Source: Oscillospiraceae bacterium
GTDB taxonomy: Bacteria; Bacillota; Clostridia; Oscillospirales; Ruminococcaceae
Direction: 5' to 3'
Assembly (NCBI GenBank): GCA_015067025.1
Contig: SVNC01000001.1
Span: forward strand, 310,001-374,000
DNA length: 64,000 nt
The first letter of the stretch is position 1. Each line of letters starts with the position of its first letter. Shown here one piece after another: positions 34,971 to 47,053 of this stretch. A model generated the notes under the pieces. It was not told the origin of the DNA. It made no database searches and saw nothing but the letters and a program-made list of their open reading frames with translations. The translations under genes and the position numbers were made by a program.

Positions 34971-35999
34971 ATGCTTAAATCAGATTTTTATTACGATCTT
35001 CCTGAGGAACTTATAGCTCAGACTCCTGTTGAACCAAGAGATAGTTCAAGACTTATGAAAATAGACAGAGAAACAGGCGAAGTGAATCACGATAGATTTT
35101 ATAATATATGCGATTATCTGAAAAAAGGTGACCTTCTTGTAATGAACGATTCAAAGGTTTTTCCTGCGAGAATTTTTGGTACAAAGATCGGCACAGGTGC
35201 TGCGGTTCAGTTTTTGCTTCTTGACCAGATTTCTCATACAAGATGGGAGGTTATGGTGAAACCGGGCAAACGCCTTAAAGTAGGTACAAAGGTTGATTTC
35301 TCAGGTCTTATGACCGCTGAAATTGTGGATGTGGCAGAAGGCGGTAACAGAATTGCCGAATTTACGTTCGATGGCAATATTTTTGATGTACTCGATAAGA
35401 TAGGTCAGATGCCATTACCGCCTTATATTACAGCGAAACTTGAAAACAAGAACAGATACAACACTATCTATTCAAATGAAGTAGGCTCTGCGGCGGCACC
35501 TACAGCGGGTCTTCATTTTACTGAAAACGTGTTTGAAGCGTTAAAAAATAAGGGTGTAGATACAGCGTTTGTTACTCTTCATGTTGGTCTTGGCACTTTC
35601 CGTCCTGTAAAAGAGGATAATATTTTAGATCACAAAATGCATATAGAGCATTACTCTATCCCTGAGGAAACTGCACAGAAGATAAAGGAATGCAAGGCAA
35701 GAGGCGGCAGAGTAATTGCAGTCGGTACTACAAGCTGCCGTACTCTTGAATCAGCGGCATCTCTTAATGAAAATAATGAAATAACTGCTTGTTCAAAGGA
35801 TACAGGAATTTTTATCTATCCCGGATATAATTTTAAAGTGATAGAAGGACTTATTACTAATTTCCATCTTCCTGAAAGCACCCTTATTATGCTTGTAAGT
35901 GCTTTTTTAGGAAGAGAAAAGACACTCGAAGCCTATAAAATCGCAATTGATGAGAGATACAGATTTTTCAGCTTTGGTGACAGTATGATAATAATCTGA
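34971..35999 (+). CDS. queA: tRNA preQ1(34) S-adenosylmethionine ribosyltransferase-isomerase
   Basis: A 342-residue enzyme. It transfers and isomerises the ribose of S-adenosylmethionine onto preQ1 in tRNA, giving epoxyqueuosine. The family start MLKSDFYYDLPEELIAQTP-, RDSSRLM, and the conserved VGSAAAPTAGLHFTENV and GTTSCRTLES segments are clear. The ATG at 34971 fits the family start; an earlier in-frame ATG adds a hydrophobic tail not seen in homologues. A phosphoesterase gene and tgt follow closely, so queuosine genes are split by one insertion. Confidence 0.95.
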   Translation: MLKSDFYYDLPEELIAQTPVEPRDSSRLMKIDRETGEVNHDRFYNICDYLKKGDLLVMNDSKVFPARIFGTKIGTGAAVQFLLLDQISHTRWEVMVKPGKRLKVGTKVDFSGLMTAEIVDVAEGGNRIAEFTFDGNIFDVLDKIGQMPLPPYITAKLENKNRYNTIYSNEVGSAAAPTAGLHFTENVFEALKNKGVDTAFVTLHVGLGTFRPVKEDNILDHKMHIEHYSIPEETAQKIKECKARGGRVIAVGTTSCRTLESAASLNENNEITACSKDTGIFIYPGYNFKVIEGLITNFHLPESTLIMLVSAFLGREKTLEAYKIAIDERYRFFSFGDSMIII

Positions 36000-36015
36000 T
36001 TAAAGGTACAGAAAA

Positions 36016-38245
<2,230 letters not shown>

Positions 38246-38270
38246 TGCACAAGCCTTTATTTCAAATTTC

Positions 38271-38299
38271 TTGCAATTTTCACATATATGTGATACAAT
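38271..38299 (+). promoter_or_regulatory. remA promoter with palindrome in the spacer
   Basis: TTGCAA at 38271-38276 and TACAAT at 38294-38299 with a 17-bp spacer. A perfect 14-bp palindrome, TCACATATATGTGA, occupies 38280-38293 between the two boxes. Such a position would let a bound protein block RNA polymerase. Confidence 0.6.
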
Positions 38300-38340
38300 A
38301 AAGATTAGTTTATAAAAATATAATTATTTATGGTGATAAT

Positions 38341-38592
38341 ATGAAGCTTATAGATATCGGTTATGGAAATACGGTTAATTCGGACAGAGTGATAGCGGTG
38401 GTCAGTGCAGATGCTGCACCGGTAAAGCGTATTATTTCTTCCGCTAAGGACAACAATACTGCAATTGATGCAACCTGTGGTAAAAAGACTAAAACAGTAA
38501 TTATAACTGATAGCAATCACGTTATAATGTCCGCTCTTGATATATCTCGTTTTACAGGTATATCTGACGCACCCGAAAACGAAACAGAATAA
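38341..38592 (+). CDS. remA: RemA-family extracellular matrix regulator (DUF370)
   Basis: An 83-residue protein of the RemA family, recognisable by MKLIDIGYGNTVNSDRVIAVVS, then SAPVKR-like DAAPVKRIISSAKDNN and IDATCGKKTKTVIITDSNHVIMSAL. In Bacillus subtilis RemA is a DNA-binding activator of biofilm-matrix and osmoprotection genes. In many Bacillota it stands upstream of gmk, as here. The gene starts the long run to thiN. Its ribosome binding site is weak. A 14-bp palindrome in its promoter could be an autoregulatory site. Confidence 0.92.
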   Translation: MKLIDIGYGNTVNSDRVIAVVSADAAPVKRIISSAKDNNTAIDATCGKKTKTVIITDSNHVIMSALDISRFTGISDAPENETE

Positions 38593-38608
38593 TAGGGAGG
38601 AAAATAAA

Positions 38609-39223
38609 ATGAGTATCAAAAACAAAGGAATTCCGATAGTTGTATCAGCACCATCAGGATGCGGGAAGGATACAATTTTAGCTGAGCTTTTTAAAATAAA
38701 TGACAATCTCGCATACTCGGTTTCAGCAACAACAAGAGCTATAAGAGAGGGTGAGATTGATGGTGTCAGCTATCATTTTCATACTCGCGAAAGCTTTGAA
38801 AAGATGATTGCAGATGGTGAAGTGCTCGAATATACCGAATATTGCGGTAATTACTATGGTACCCCTAAAAAAGCAGTTCTTGATATGCTTGACGAAGGCA
38901 AGGACGTAATACTCAAAATAGAAGTAGAAGGTGCAATGAATATCAAGAAGATATTCCCCCAGTGTGTTATGATATTTATTCTTCCTCCATCAATCAACGA
39001 GCTTGACAGAAGACTCCGTAAAAGAGGCACAGAAACAGAAGAAACTATAAAGGCGAGAGTTGCCCAGGCAAGAAATGAGCTTAAGTTTGCCGATAAGTTT
39101 GATTTCCTTGTTGTAAATGGTGATCTTGATAAGGCTGTGAATGATGTAAACACAGTCATTTTATCAGAAAAAATGGCAGCTTCAAGAAATCTTCAGCTTT
39201 TAGAAGAAATTAAAAATTCATAA
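38609..39223 (+). CDS. gmk: Guanylate kinase
   Basis: A 204-residue enzyme that phosphorylates GMP to GDP. The P-loop reads APSGCGKDT, slightly different from the usual GPSGAGKGT, with the key Gly and Lys kept. The GMP-binding lid shows SATTRAIREGEIDGVSYHFH, and the segment YCGNYYGTP is typical. AGGGAGG lies eight bases before the ATG at 38609; an earlier in-frame ATG overlaps remA and has no site. Its stop codon overlaps the priA start (TAATG). Confidence 0.95.
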   Translation: MSIKNKGIPIVVSAPSGCGKDTILAELFKINDNLAYSVSATTRAIREGEIDGVSYHFHTRESFEKMIADGEVLEYTEYCGNYYGTPKKAVLDMLDEGKDVILKIEVEGAMNIKKIFPQCVMIFILPPSINELDRRLRKRGTETEETIKARVAQARNELKFADKFDFLVVNGDLDKAVNDVNTVILSEKMAASRNLQLLEEIKNS

Positions 39224-41715
39224 TGAGTGAATATCCCGTTCACAACGATAGTGAAATAAGAACGATAACTTCTGTAGTCGTTGATAAAGCTTTATTCAGC
39301 TTTGACATTGCTTTTGATTACATTTTGCCTGATAACAGTAATGCCGTCATCGGGCAAAGAGTGGTGGTTCCTTTTGGAAAAGGCGGAAAGAAAAAGGTCG
39401 GACTTATCGTTGATATCAAAAAAGGTGTTCCTGAAAATCGTCTCAAAGAAGTGTTTTGTCTTGTAAATGATGGAATAATTTTGAACGATGAGATGCTATC
39501 TCTTGTAAAGTGGCTTAAGGAAAATACATTCTGTACATATTTCGACGCAGTAAAGACTATACTTCCCGGTGGTCTTGCTCTTAATATATCGGAGAAATAT
39601 CAGCTCAATGAAGAATTTTTGAAAGCTCCCGATAATTTCTCTCTTACAGAAACAGAAAAGAGCTATGCGGCAATGCTTATTGCTTGTAAATCTGTAAAAG
39701 AACTTAATGATGTAATAGAATATGGCTTTGAGGATGGCAAAAAGCAATATGTTTCAAGGCTTGCCCAAAAGAATGTACTGCTTGTTGCAGATGTGATAAA
39801 GCAGAGAGTAGGTGATGAAACAGAAAAAAATGTTCGTCTTACCGACTATTTTCTGAGCGGTGAATACATTGAAAACGGCGGAAAACCGCTTACATCAAAG
39901 CAGAAGAAGGTTGCAGATTTTCTTACAGATGTCGCTACAGCATCTGTAAAGGAGATTATGTATACCTGCACAGTTACAAAGGCTGTTATTGCAAATCTTG
40001 AAAAAACAGGAGTTGCAGAAACTTTTGATAATGTAATTTCCCGTTCTCTTACCGCTGATGCAAAGGCGGTAAAGAGTATTGATGATATAACTCTTTCGGA
40101 TGAGCAGAATACGACGTATAACGGCATTTCAGCTATGATGGAAGAAAATAAACCTCGTTGTGCTCTTTTGAAGGGTGTTACAGGTAGCGGAAAGACAACA
40201 GTTTTTTTAAAGCTTATACACAAGGCTTTGAAGTCAGGAAAAACCGCACTTATGCTAGTCCCTGAAATTTCGCTTACACCTCAGATGGTACGTAATTTCA
40301 CTGATTTTTTCGGAAATAATGTAGCTGTAATTCATAGCAACCTATCTCTCGGACAGAGAATGGATGAATATAAACGTATAAGAGACGGCGAGGCAACTGT
40401 TGTTATTGGTACAAGAAGTGCTGTGTTTGCTCCTTTGCGGAATATAGGAATAATTGTTATTGACGAAGAGGGCGAGCATACCTATAAATCTGAAAAAGCA
40501 CCTCGTTATCATGCAAGAAACGTTGCAAAGCAAAGAGCTTTTTACCATAATGCCACTTTGCTTTTAGCATCTGCTACTCCAAGTCTTGATTCAGCGTACA
40601 ACGCCGAAACAGGTAAGTATACACTTTTTGAAATGAAAAACAGGTACAGTCGTTCTGTTCTTCCAGAAGTGTATATTGTTGATATGAAGGTTGAAAATGA
40701 GCTTGGTAACAGAAGTAATTTCAGTCGTGTATTGATAGATGAAATAAGAGAAAATATTTCAAAGGGTGAACAGACGATACTTCTTTTAAACAGAAGAGGC
40801 TATCACACCTATATGAACTGCATAAAATGCGGAGAGGTGTATTCCTGTCCTAATTGCAATATTCCGCTGACATATCACAAATACAATAATTCTCTGATAT
40901 GTCATTACTGTGATTATACAGAACAGTTTAATGGTAAATGTAAAGCTTGCGGTTCAAAGTTTATTCACAGCTCTGGCACCGGTACTCAGCGTATCGAGGA
41001 TGAGCTTGCGATGCTTTTCCCGACTGCTAAAATACTTCGTATGGATGCAGATACAACAATGAGTAAAAGCTCTTACGAGATAAATTTTGATAAATTCAAA
41101 AAAGGCGAATACGATATAATGGTCGGTACTCAGATGATAGCCAAAGGACTTGATTTTGAAAACGTTACTCTTGTCGGTGTGCTGATGATAGATAAATCTT
41201 TGTACGCAGGAGATTATCTTGGTTACGAAAAGACTTTTTCGCTTGTTACTCAGGTTGTGGGAAGATGCGGAAGAGGTAGTAAAAAGGGAAGAGCATATCT
41301 TCAGACTTATACACCTGATCACTATGTGTTAAATCTTGCCGCTGAACAGAATTTTGATGAGTTTTTCAGACAGGAAACTGAAATCAGAAAAACATTATTG
41401 TTTCCTCCGTTCTGCGATCTTTGTGTTGTCGGCCTTTCAGCTTATGATGACCATATATGTGAAAAGGGTGCAAAAGCCTTTTTGTCTATCATAAAGAAAA
41501 ACCTTGAGGGTATAAATATCCCTATAAGAATATTAGGTCCGTCCAAAAGCTCTGTAGCAAGGATAAACGGGAAATTCAGATACAGAATTATAATCAAATG
41601 CAAAAATAACAAGCTTTTCAGAGAAGTGATGTACAAATCACTTCAGGATGCATATAAATCACCTGCTCTTGATAAGGTGAGTTTTTATGTGGATCTGAAC
41701 GGTGAAATTACATAA
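39223..41715 (+). CDS. priA: Primosomal protein N', replication restart helicase
   Basis: An 830-residue PriA helicase. Walker A is GVTGSGKTT near residue 310, the Walker B box is [25 protein letters not shown], and the zinc-binding region holds [14 protein letters not shown] followed by CHYC and CKACGS (about 525-570). The motif [19 protein letters not shown] is typical of its helicase core. It reloads the replisome at stalled forks. It overlaps gmk by one base, and the def gene begins shortly after, in the usual Bacillota order. Confidence 0.95.
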   Translation: MSEYPVHNDSEIRTITSVVVDKALFSFDIAFDYILPDNSNAVIGQRVVVPFGKGGKKKVGLIVDIKKGVPENRLKEVFCLVNDGIILNDEMLSLVKWLKENTFCTYFDAVKTILPGGLALNISEKYQLNEEFLKAPDNFSLTETEKSYAAMLIACKSVKELNDVIEYGFEDGKKQYVSRLAQKNVLLVADVIKQRVGDETEKNVRLTDYFLSGEYIENGGKPLTSKQKKVADFLTDVATASVKEIMYTCTVTKAVIANLEKTGVAETFDNVISRSLTADAKAVKSIDDITLSDEQNTTYNGISAMMEENKPRCALLKGVTGSGKTTVFLKLIHKALKSGKTALMLVPEISLTPQMVRNFTDFFGNNVAVIHSNLSLGQRMDEYKRIRDGEATVVIGTRSAVFAPLRNIGIIVIDEEGEHTYKSEKAPRYHARNVAKQRAFYHNATLLLASATPSLDSAYNAETGKYTLFEMKNRYSRSVLPEVYIVDMKVENELGNRSNFSRVLIDEIRENISKGEQTILLLNRRGYHTYMNCIKCGEVYSCPNCNIPLTYHKYNNSLICHYCDYTEQFNGKCKACGSKFIHSSGTGTQRIEDELAMLFPTAKILRMDADTTMSKSSYEINFDKFKKGEYDIMVGTQMIAKGLDFENVTLVGVLMIDKSLYAGDYLGYEKTFSLVTQVVGRCGRGSKKGRAYLQTYTPDHYVLNLAAEQNFDEFFRQETEIRKTLLFPPFCDLCVVGLSAYDDHICEKGAKAFLSIIKKNLEGINIPIRILGPSKSSVARINGKFRYRIIIKCKNNKLFREVMYKSLQDAYKSPALDKVSFYVDLNGEIT

Positions 41716-41732
41716 TAAGAAAGGTGACTAAA

Positions 41733-42212
41733 ATGGCAAAGAGAAATATTGTTAAAAACGGTGACGATGTATTAAGAAAAAAATGCAGGGATGTAACTGT
41801 ATTTGATGACAAACTATGGGCGTTGCTCGACGATATGTATGAAACTATGCAGGAGGCTAACGGCGTCGGGCTTGCAGCACCTCAGGTTGGTATACTTCGT
41901 AAAGTGGTTGTAATCGATGTAGGTGACGAAAATGGTAAGATAGAGCTTATAAATCCCGTTATAGTATCCATGAAGGGAAAGCAGAGAGATCTTGAAGGAT
42001 GCCTTTCCGTACCTGATTTATGGGGATATGTTGTACGTCCTGAAAAAGTAAAGGTCAAGGCTTTAAACAGACTTGGTAAGGAGTTTGAGATCGAGGGTGA
42101 AGGTCTTCTTGCAAGAGCACTTTGCCACGAGGTTGACCATCTAAGCGGCGTAATGTTTATTGATAAAGCCGAAGAGCTGGTTACAGGTGATCAGCTTGAA
42201 GACAAAAAGTAA
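41733..42212 (+). CDS. def: Peptide deformylase
   Basis: A 159-residue metalloenzyme that removes the formyl group from nascent proteins. All three motifs are present: [10 protein letters not shown] near residue 45, EGCLSVP near 88 (metal Cys), and [13 protein letters not shown] near 132 (two metal His and catalytic Glu). The ATG at 41733 follows AAGAAAGG; a GTG nine bases upstream falls close to that site. It sits between priA and fmt, pairing with the formyltransferase in the N-formylmethionine cycle. Confidence 0.95.
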   Translation: MAKRNIVKNGDDVLRKKCRDVTVFDDKLWALLDDMYETMQEANGVGLAAPQVGILRKVVVIDVGDENGKIELINPVIVSMKGKQRDLEGCLSVPDLWGYVVRPEKVKVKALNRLGKEFEIEGEGLLARALCHEVDHLSGVMFIDKAEELVTGDQLEDKK

Positions 42213-42230
42213 TTAGTAGGATGATTTAAA

Positions 42231-43166
42231 ATGAATATAGTTTTTATGGGTACGCCCGACTTTGCCGTTTCAGCACTTTCGGCTCTTGCTGAAAAGCATA
42301 ATGTAATGGCAGTATTTACACAACCAGATAAGCCCAAAAACAGAGGAAAGAAAATGCAGTTTCCTCCTGTCAAGGAAAAAGCGATAGAGCTTGATATACC
42401 TGTTTATCAGCCTCTTTCATTAAGAAGAGGTGAAGACGCTGTATCATCTCTTGAAACATTAAAAAATTTAAATCCTGAATGCATTGTTGTAGCGGCTTAC
42501 GGTCAGATACTCCCTAAGGAAATTCTTGATTTGCCGAAGTTTGGTTGCATCAATATACACGCTTCACTTTTGCCGAAATACAGAGGTGCAGCACCTATCC
42601 AGTGGTGTATCATTGACGGTGAAAATCAGACGGGTGTTACTACAATGATGATGGCTGAAGGTCTTGATACAGGAGATATGCTTCAGACTGCTACCGTAGA
42701 AATAACCGATACAATGACTGCAGGTGAGCTTCATGATATACTTGCAGAAAAAGGAGCAGAGCTTATTCTGACAACACTTGATGCAGCAGAAAAGGGAATG
42801 CTCTCTCCCAAAAAACAGGATGACAATCTTTCTTGCTATGCTTCTATGATAAGCAAGGATATGTGTAAAATTGATTTTTCGAAATCTGCACAGGATGTAT
42901 ATAACTTTATAAGAGGAATGTCACCCGCACCTTGTGCTTATACTTTTATTGCAGAAAAACGACTTAAAGTATATATGGCTCAGCCTTGTAATATAAAATC
43001 AGACAAGCCTTGCGGTATGGTTATAGATACCAATGATTTTATTGTCGTTTGCGGAGATAATAATTGTATAAAGCTTACAGAGGTTCAGGGAGAAGGCGGT
43101 AAACGCATGAACGCCCGTGATTTTCTGAGAGGAAACAAGCTTTCCGAAGATGTAGTTTTAGGATAA
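42231..43166 (+). CDS. fmt: Methionyl-tRNA formyltransferase
   Basis: A 311-residue enzyme that formylates initiator Met-tRNA. The start MNIVFMGTPDFAVSALSAL, the folate/catalytic segment INIHASLLPKYRGAAPIQW (Asn-His dyad), and the DTGDMLQTATVEI segment near 145 are diagnostic. The C-terminal domain is the usual OB-like fold. An AGGATGATT site precedes the ATG. It follows def. The only tRNA in this window, near 52.7 kb, is its natural substrate, initiator tRNA-Met. Confidence 0.96.
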   Translation: MNIVFMGTPDFAVSALSALAEKHNVMAVFTQPDKPKNRGKKMQFPPVKEKAIELDIPVYQPLSLRRGEDAVSSLETLKNLNPECIVVAAYGQILPKEILDLPKFGCINIHASLLPKYRGAAPIQWCIIDGENQTGVTTMMMAEGLDTGDMLQTATVEITDTMTAGELHDILAEKGAELILTTLDAAEKGMLSPKKQDDNLSCYASMISKDMCKIDFSKSAQDVYNFIRGMSPAPCAYTFIAEKRLKVYMAQPCNIKSDKPCGMVIDTNDFIVVCGDNNCIKLTEVQGEGGKRMNARDFLRGNKLSEDVVLG

Positions 43167-43197
43167 TTTTTTATTCGCGTTACGAAAGGGTATCAGG

Positions 43198-43884
43198 ATG
43201 GATTATTTGTTCGACAGTATGACAACATATGTTTTGCTGATCGTAGCGATGGTGTTTTCGCTTTATGCTTCTTACAATGTTAATTCAACTTTTAAAAAAT
43301 ATAGTCAGATTAACAGTTCAAGAGGACAGACAGCGGCAGAAATCGCAAGACAGATACTTGACAGCAACGGACTTTATGATATTTCGGTCGTTTCTGTAGC
43401 AGGAAATCTGACTGACCATTATGATCCGAAAAAGAAAATAATCGCTTTGTCAGCTTCGGTGCATAACAGTACTTCTGTTGGAGCAATAGGAGTAGCTGCT
43501 CACGAGGTAGGGCACGCTATACAGTATGCTAAAGGATACCTTCCTATCAAGATCAGGATGACTATTCTGCCGATAGCACAGTTTGGCTCACGAGCATGGT
43601 TACTGCTTTTTCTTATGGGTATTCTTTTTAGCTTACCGTTGCTTAGAAATATCGGTATAATACTTTTTGCGGCAATAACTCTTTTTCAGCTGATAACATT
43701 ACCGGTTGAATTTAATGCAAGTAACAGAGCGATAAATACTATAGAAAATCAAGGCATATTATACGGGGATGAGATTAAAGGAGCAAGAAAAACGCTTAAT
43801 GCGGCGGCAATGACGTACGTAGCGGCACTTGCGGTATCTATAACACAGCTTTTAAGACTTATAACAGCAACAAGACGAAGATGA
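43198..43884 (+). CDS. YugP-type zinc metallopeptidase
   Basis: A 228-residue membrane-bound peptidase of the Zn_peptidase_2/YugP family. The first membrane segment is at about 8-28. The HExxH-like catalytic site is AAHEVGHAIQYA near residue 100, preceded by KKIIALSASVHNSTSVGAIG. Two further hydrophobic helices follow (about 135-175). The target is not known. The ATG follows AAAGGGTATCAGG. It belongs to the run fmt-yugP-rsmB-rlmN, a common Clostridial order. Confidence 0.9.
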   Translation: MDYLFDSMTTYVLLIVAMVFSLYASYNVNSTFKKYSQINSSRGQTAAEIARQILDSNGLYDISVVSVAGNLTDHYDPKKKIIALSASVHNSTSVGAIGVAAHEVGHAIQYAKGYLPIKIRMTILPIAQFGSRAWLLLFLMGILFSLPLLRNIGIILFAAITLFQLITLPVEFNASNRAINTIENQGILYGDEIKGARKTLNAAAMTYVAALAVSITQLLRLITATRRR

Positions 43885-43903
43885 CAGATTAATGGAGGAC
43901 AAC

Positions 43904-45223
43904 ATGAAAAATGCACGACAGATAACACTTGACCTTCTCATAAAAATGGATATGTCAGGTGCTTATTCTAACATTATCCTTGATAATATGTTCAATGCCG
44001 AAAGAACAAACGGCCGCGACAAAGCGTTTGTTACAGCACTTTTTTATGGTGTTCTTGAAAGAAAAATGACACTTGATTATCTTATAAGATATTATTCGAG
44101 TGTTGAATTTGATAAAATTTCAGTTGCGGTTATTCAGATTCTGAGAATGGGATTTTATCAGCTTTTGTATATGAATTCTGTTCCCGAAAGTGCTGCTGTA
44201 AATGAGTCTGTATCTCTTATGGATTATGCCGGGGCTGAAAAGGCAAAGGGTTTTGTGAATGCAATACTCCGTAGCTTCATCCGTGACGGAAAGGTTATAG
44301 ATTATAAAGATTTACAGGATGAAGCAAAGCTCTCTATTATGTATTCCTGCCCTAAGTGGCTTGTAAAAAAATGGAACAACGAACTTGGCGAACAAAAGAC
44401 GTTATCTCTTTTAAAAGCGTCTTTCGGGAGACCGCCGCTGTATGCAAGAGTTAATTCGTTTAAATATAGTGTGGATGAGGTTATTGCTTGTCTTGCAAAG
44501 GACAAAATAAAGGCAGTTAAAAACGACCTTATAGATAATTGTATTGAAATATCCAATTCGAGAGGAATTGAAAGTTGTCTTGCATTCAGAAAGGGAATGT
44601 TTCATATACAGGATATATCTTCGCAGATTTGTTGTAAGATAATATCTCCCGTTTTCAATGAAACAGTTGTTGATATGTGTTCAGCTCCCGGCGGTAAGAC
44701 CTTCACTTGTGCTGAAATTATGTCAAACAGAGGAAAGATATATAGTTACGATCTTTATGATGGCAAAGTTTCTGTTATAAAAAATGGTGCCGCAAGGCTT
44801 GGACTCGATATAATACGAGCTGCAGAAAATGATGCTTCAAAGCCAAATCCGGATATACCTATGGCGGATAAGGTTATATGCGATGTTCCTTGTTCCGGAC
44901 TTGGCGTAATAAGAAGAAAACCTGAAATAAAATATAAACCAATGAAAAGTTTGGAAGGTTTGTCACCAATCCAGCTTACAATACTTAATAATGCCGCATC
45001 TTACGTAAAGGTCGGCGGAACGCTTATTTATTCCACTTGTACGGTAAGCAAGATAGAAAATCAGGATGTTGTGGAGGAGTTTTTAAAATCCCATCCTGAA
45101 TTTGTACCGGTAGTTGTACCGATAGGAGTAAAAGGGGTAGAGGATAGCTATATGAGAACTATGCTTCCTTCTCAAACCGGCGGAGATGGTTTTTTTGCCG
45201 CAACACTCAGAAGAATAAAATAG
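43904..45223 (+). CDS. rsmB: 16S rRNA (cytosine-967-C5)-methyltransferase
   Basis: A 439-residue RNA methyltransferase. The N-terminal NusB-like domain (about 1-135) is followed by a Rossmann methylase domain. Motif I is DMCSAPGGKT near residue 265, the motif IV Cys is in CDVPCSGLGVI near 335, and the motif VI catalytic Cys is in STCTVS near 388. The start at 43904 follows GGAGG; an ATG at 43892 overlaps that site. It forms one operon with rlmN, 22 bases downstream. Confidence 0.94.
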   Translation: MKNARQITLDLLIKMDMSGAYSNIILDNMFNAERTNGRDKAFVTALFYGVLERKMTLDYLIRYYSSVEFDKISVAVIQILRMGFYQLLYMNSVPESAAVNESVSLMDYAGAEKAKGFVNAILRSFIRDGKVIDYKDLQDEAKLSIMYSCPKWLVKKWNNELGEQKTLSLLKASFGRPPLYARVNSFKYSVDEVIACLAKDKIKAVKNDLIDNCIEISNSRGIESCLAFRKGMFHIQDISSQICCKIISPVFNETVVDMCSAPGGKTFTCAEIMSNRGKIYSYDLYDGKVSVIKNGAARLGLDIIRAAENDASKPNPDIPMADKVICDVPCSGLGVIRRKPEIKYKPMKSLEGLSPIQLTILNNAASYVKVGGTLIYSTCTVSKIENQDVVEEFLKSHPEFVPVVVPIGVKGVEDSYMRTMLPSQTGGDGFFAATLRRIK

Positions 45224-45245
45224 TCGTTCTTATCACAGGAGGATT

Positions 45246-46262
45246 ATGAACAAAATTGACATATTGTCACTAAGTTATGAAGAATTACAGGAAAAGATTA
45301 CAGCTATAGGCGAGCAGAAATTCAGAGCAAAGCAGATATATGACTGGCTTCACGTGAAGAAAGTTACAAAATTTACCGAAATGTCTAACCTTTCTGCACA
45401 ACTGAAAGAAAAGCTTGAAAAATTTTTTTGGATAAACTCACTAAAAATCAAAAAAAGACTTGTATCTGACATCGATAATACTGTAAAATATCTATATGGG
45501 CTTTGTGACGGAGAGAATGTTGAATCTGTAGTTATGGAATATAAACACGGTAACAGCATTTGTATATCTACTCAGGTAGGATGTAAAATGGGATGTAAAT
45601 TCTGTGCATCCACAAAAGCTGGATTTGTTAGAAATCTTGAACCCTCTGAAATGCTTCTTCAGATATATGAAAGTGAGCGTGACAGCGGTAAGAAGATAAA
45701 TCATATCGTGCTTATGGGAATTGGAGAGCCGCTTGACAATTATGATAATGTTATCAAATTCTTGCAGCTTATTTCTTCCAAGGATGATATGAGTCTTCGT
45801 CATGTATCTTTATCTACCTGCGGACTTGTTGACAGAATATATGATCTGGCAAAGCTTAAATTAGGAGTTACTTTGTCTATATCGCTTCATGCACCTACAG
45901 ACAAGCTCAGAAGTGAGATAATGCCTATAAATAATAAATATAACATCAGCGAGCTTATGACAGCCTGCAAGGATTATTTTAAGGAAACGGGCAGACGTAT
46001 AAGTTACGAGTTTTCTCTTATTGACGGTGTAAACGATAATAGGGAAACTGCTGATGCTCTTATAAAGCTTCTTAAAGGTCAGAATTGCCATGTCAATCTG
46101 ATTCCCGTAAATGAAATAAAAGAGGGAACCTTTAAGAGAAGTAATTCTGTCGAAAAATTCCGACAGATGCTCTGCGACGGTGGACTTAATGCAACGGTAA
46201 GAAGAACTCTTGGGGCAGATATAAGTGCCGCTTGCGGACAATTAAGACGAGATAATGAGTAA
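45246..46262 (+). CDS. rlmN: Dual-specificity 23S rRNA/tRNA adenine-C2 methyltransferase
   Basis: A 338-residue radical-SAM enzyme that methylates A2503 of 23S rRNA and A37 of some tRNAs. The iron-sulphur motif is GCKMGCKFCAS (CxxxCxxC) near residue 120, and the SAM/GGE-like motif is LMGIGEPLDNYDNV near 158. The catalytic Cys pair uses the Cys in AACGQL near the C-terminus. A strong CAGGAGGATT site precedes the ATG. It is followed 17 bases later by the phosphatase gene. Confidence 0.96.
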   Translation: MNKIDILSLSYEELQEKITAIGEQKFRAKQIYDWLHVKKVTKFTEMSNLSAQLKEKLEKFFWINSLKIKKRLVSDIDNTVKYLYGLCDGENVESVVMEYKHGNSICISTQVGCKMGCKFCASTKAGFVRNLEPSEMLLQIYESERDSGKKINHIVLMGIGEPLDNYDNVIKFLQLISSKDDMSLRHVSLSTCGLVDRIYDLAKLKLGVTLSISLHAPTDKLRSEIMPINNKYNISELMTACKDYFKETGRRISYEFSLIDGVNDNRETADALIKLLKGQNCHVNLIPVNEIKEGTFKRSNSVEKFRQMLCDGGLNATVRRTLGADISAACGQLRRDNE

Positions 46263-46279
46263 AGGGAGAACCATCATTT

Positions 46280-47008
46280 ATGAAGGTTTATTCAAAGACG
46301 GATATAGGGAATTTTCGTGAGGAAAATCAGGATGCAGTCTGGACAGGAGAACTTACAGACGGAGCGATAGCAGTTATTTTGTGTGACGGCATGGGCGGAC
46401 AGAATGCAGGTGCAGTTGCAAGCTCGACTACTGTGCAGTTCGTAAAGGAAAGACTTGAAAAAGGTTTTCGAAAAGACATAACGAGAAATCAAATCAGAAA
46501 TCTGCTTATTACATCGGTAACTGCAGCGAATAGCGTGGTGCATGATATGGCTTTGGCAGATCCCGAAAAGGCAGGTATGGGTACAACCTGTGTTGCTGTA
46601 ATAATTTATAATGAAAGAGCTTACATAATCAATGTGGGTGACAGCAGGTGTTATTTTTTCTATGATGACAATATGCAGCAGATAACAAAGGATCATACTT
46701 ACATCAGAAAGCTTATTGAAAAGGGTATTATAACCTACGAAGAAAGCAAGACACATCCTGACAGAAATAAGATTACAAAGGCGGTCGGTGTTATGGGGTA
46801 TCTCACTCCCGATTACTTTGAACTTGATGTAAAGAAGGATGATCTGTTGCTTTTATGCTCTGACGGACTCAGCTCTTATGCAGAGGACAGCGAGATCGCA
46901 CAGATAGTTGCAAATACGGCAGTTTCTAAATGTTGCGATCAGCTTATTGATTACGTCAATAAACACGGCGGCAGGGATAATGTAACTGTTGCTGTGGTAT
47001 CAATATAA
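46280..47008 (+). CDS. PP2C-family serine/threonine phosphatase (Stp/PrpC)
   Basis: A 242-residue metal-dependent phosphatase. Motifs are REENQDAVW, LCDGMGGQNAGA (metal Asp), VGDSRCYFF, ITKDHTY, LLLCSDGLSSYAED, and the closing GGRDNVTVAV. It reverses phosphorylation by the PASTA kinase encoded next, as in the prpC-prkC pair of Bacillus. AAAGGGAG precedes the ATG. It links the rRNA-methylase genes to the kinase gene in one transcript. Confidence 0.94.
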   Translation: MKVYSKTDIGNFREENQDAVWTGELTDGAIAVILCDGMGGQNAGAVASSTTVQFVKERLEKGFRKDITRNQIRNLLITSVTAANSVVHDMALADPEKAGMGTTCVAVIIYNERAYIINVGDSRCYFFYDDNMQQITKDHTYIRKLIEKGIITYEESKTHPDRNKITKAVGVMGYLTPDYFELDVKKDDLLLLCSDGLSSYAEDSEIAQIVANTAVSKCCDQLIDYVNKHGGRDNVTVAVVSI

Positions 47009-47053
47009 ATTAAGATTTTAATAATCAAGAAGATAAGGAGAACGGTGAATCTT

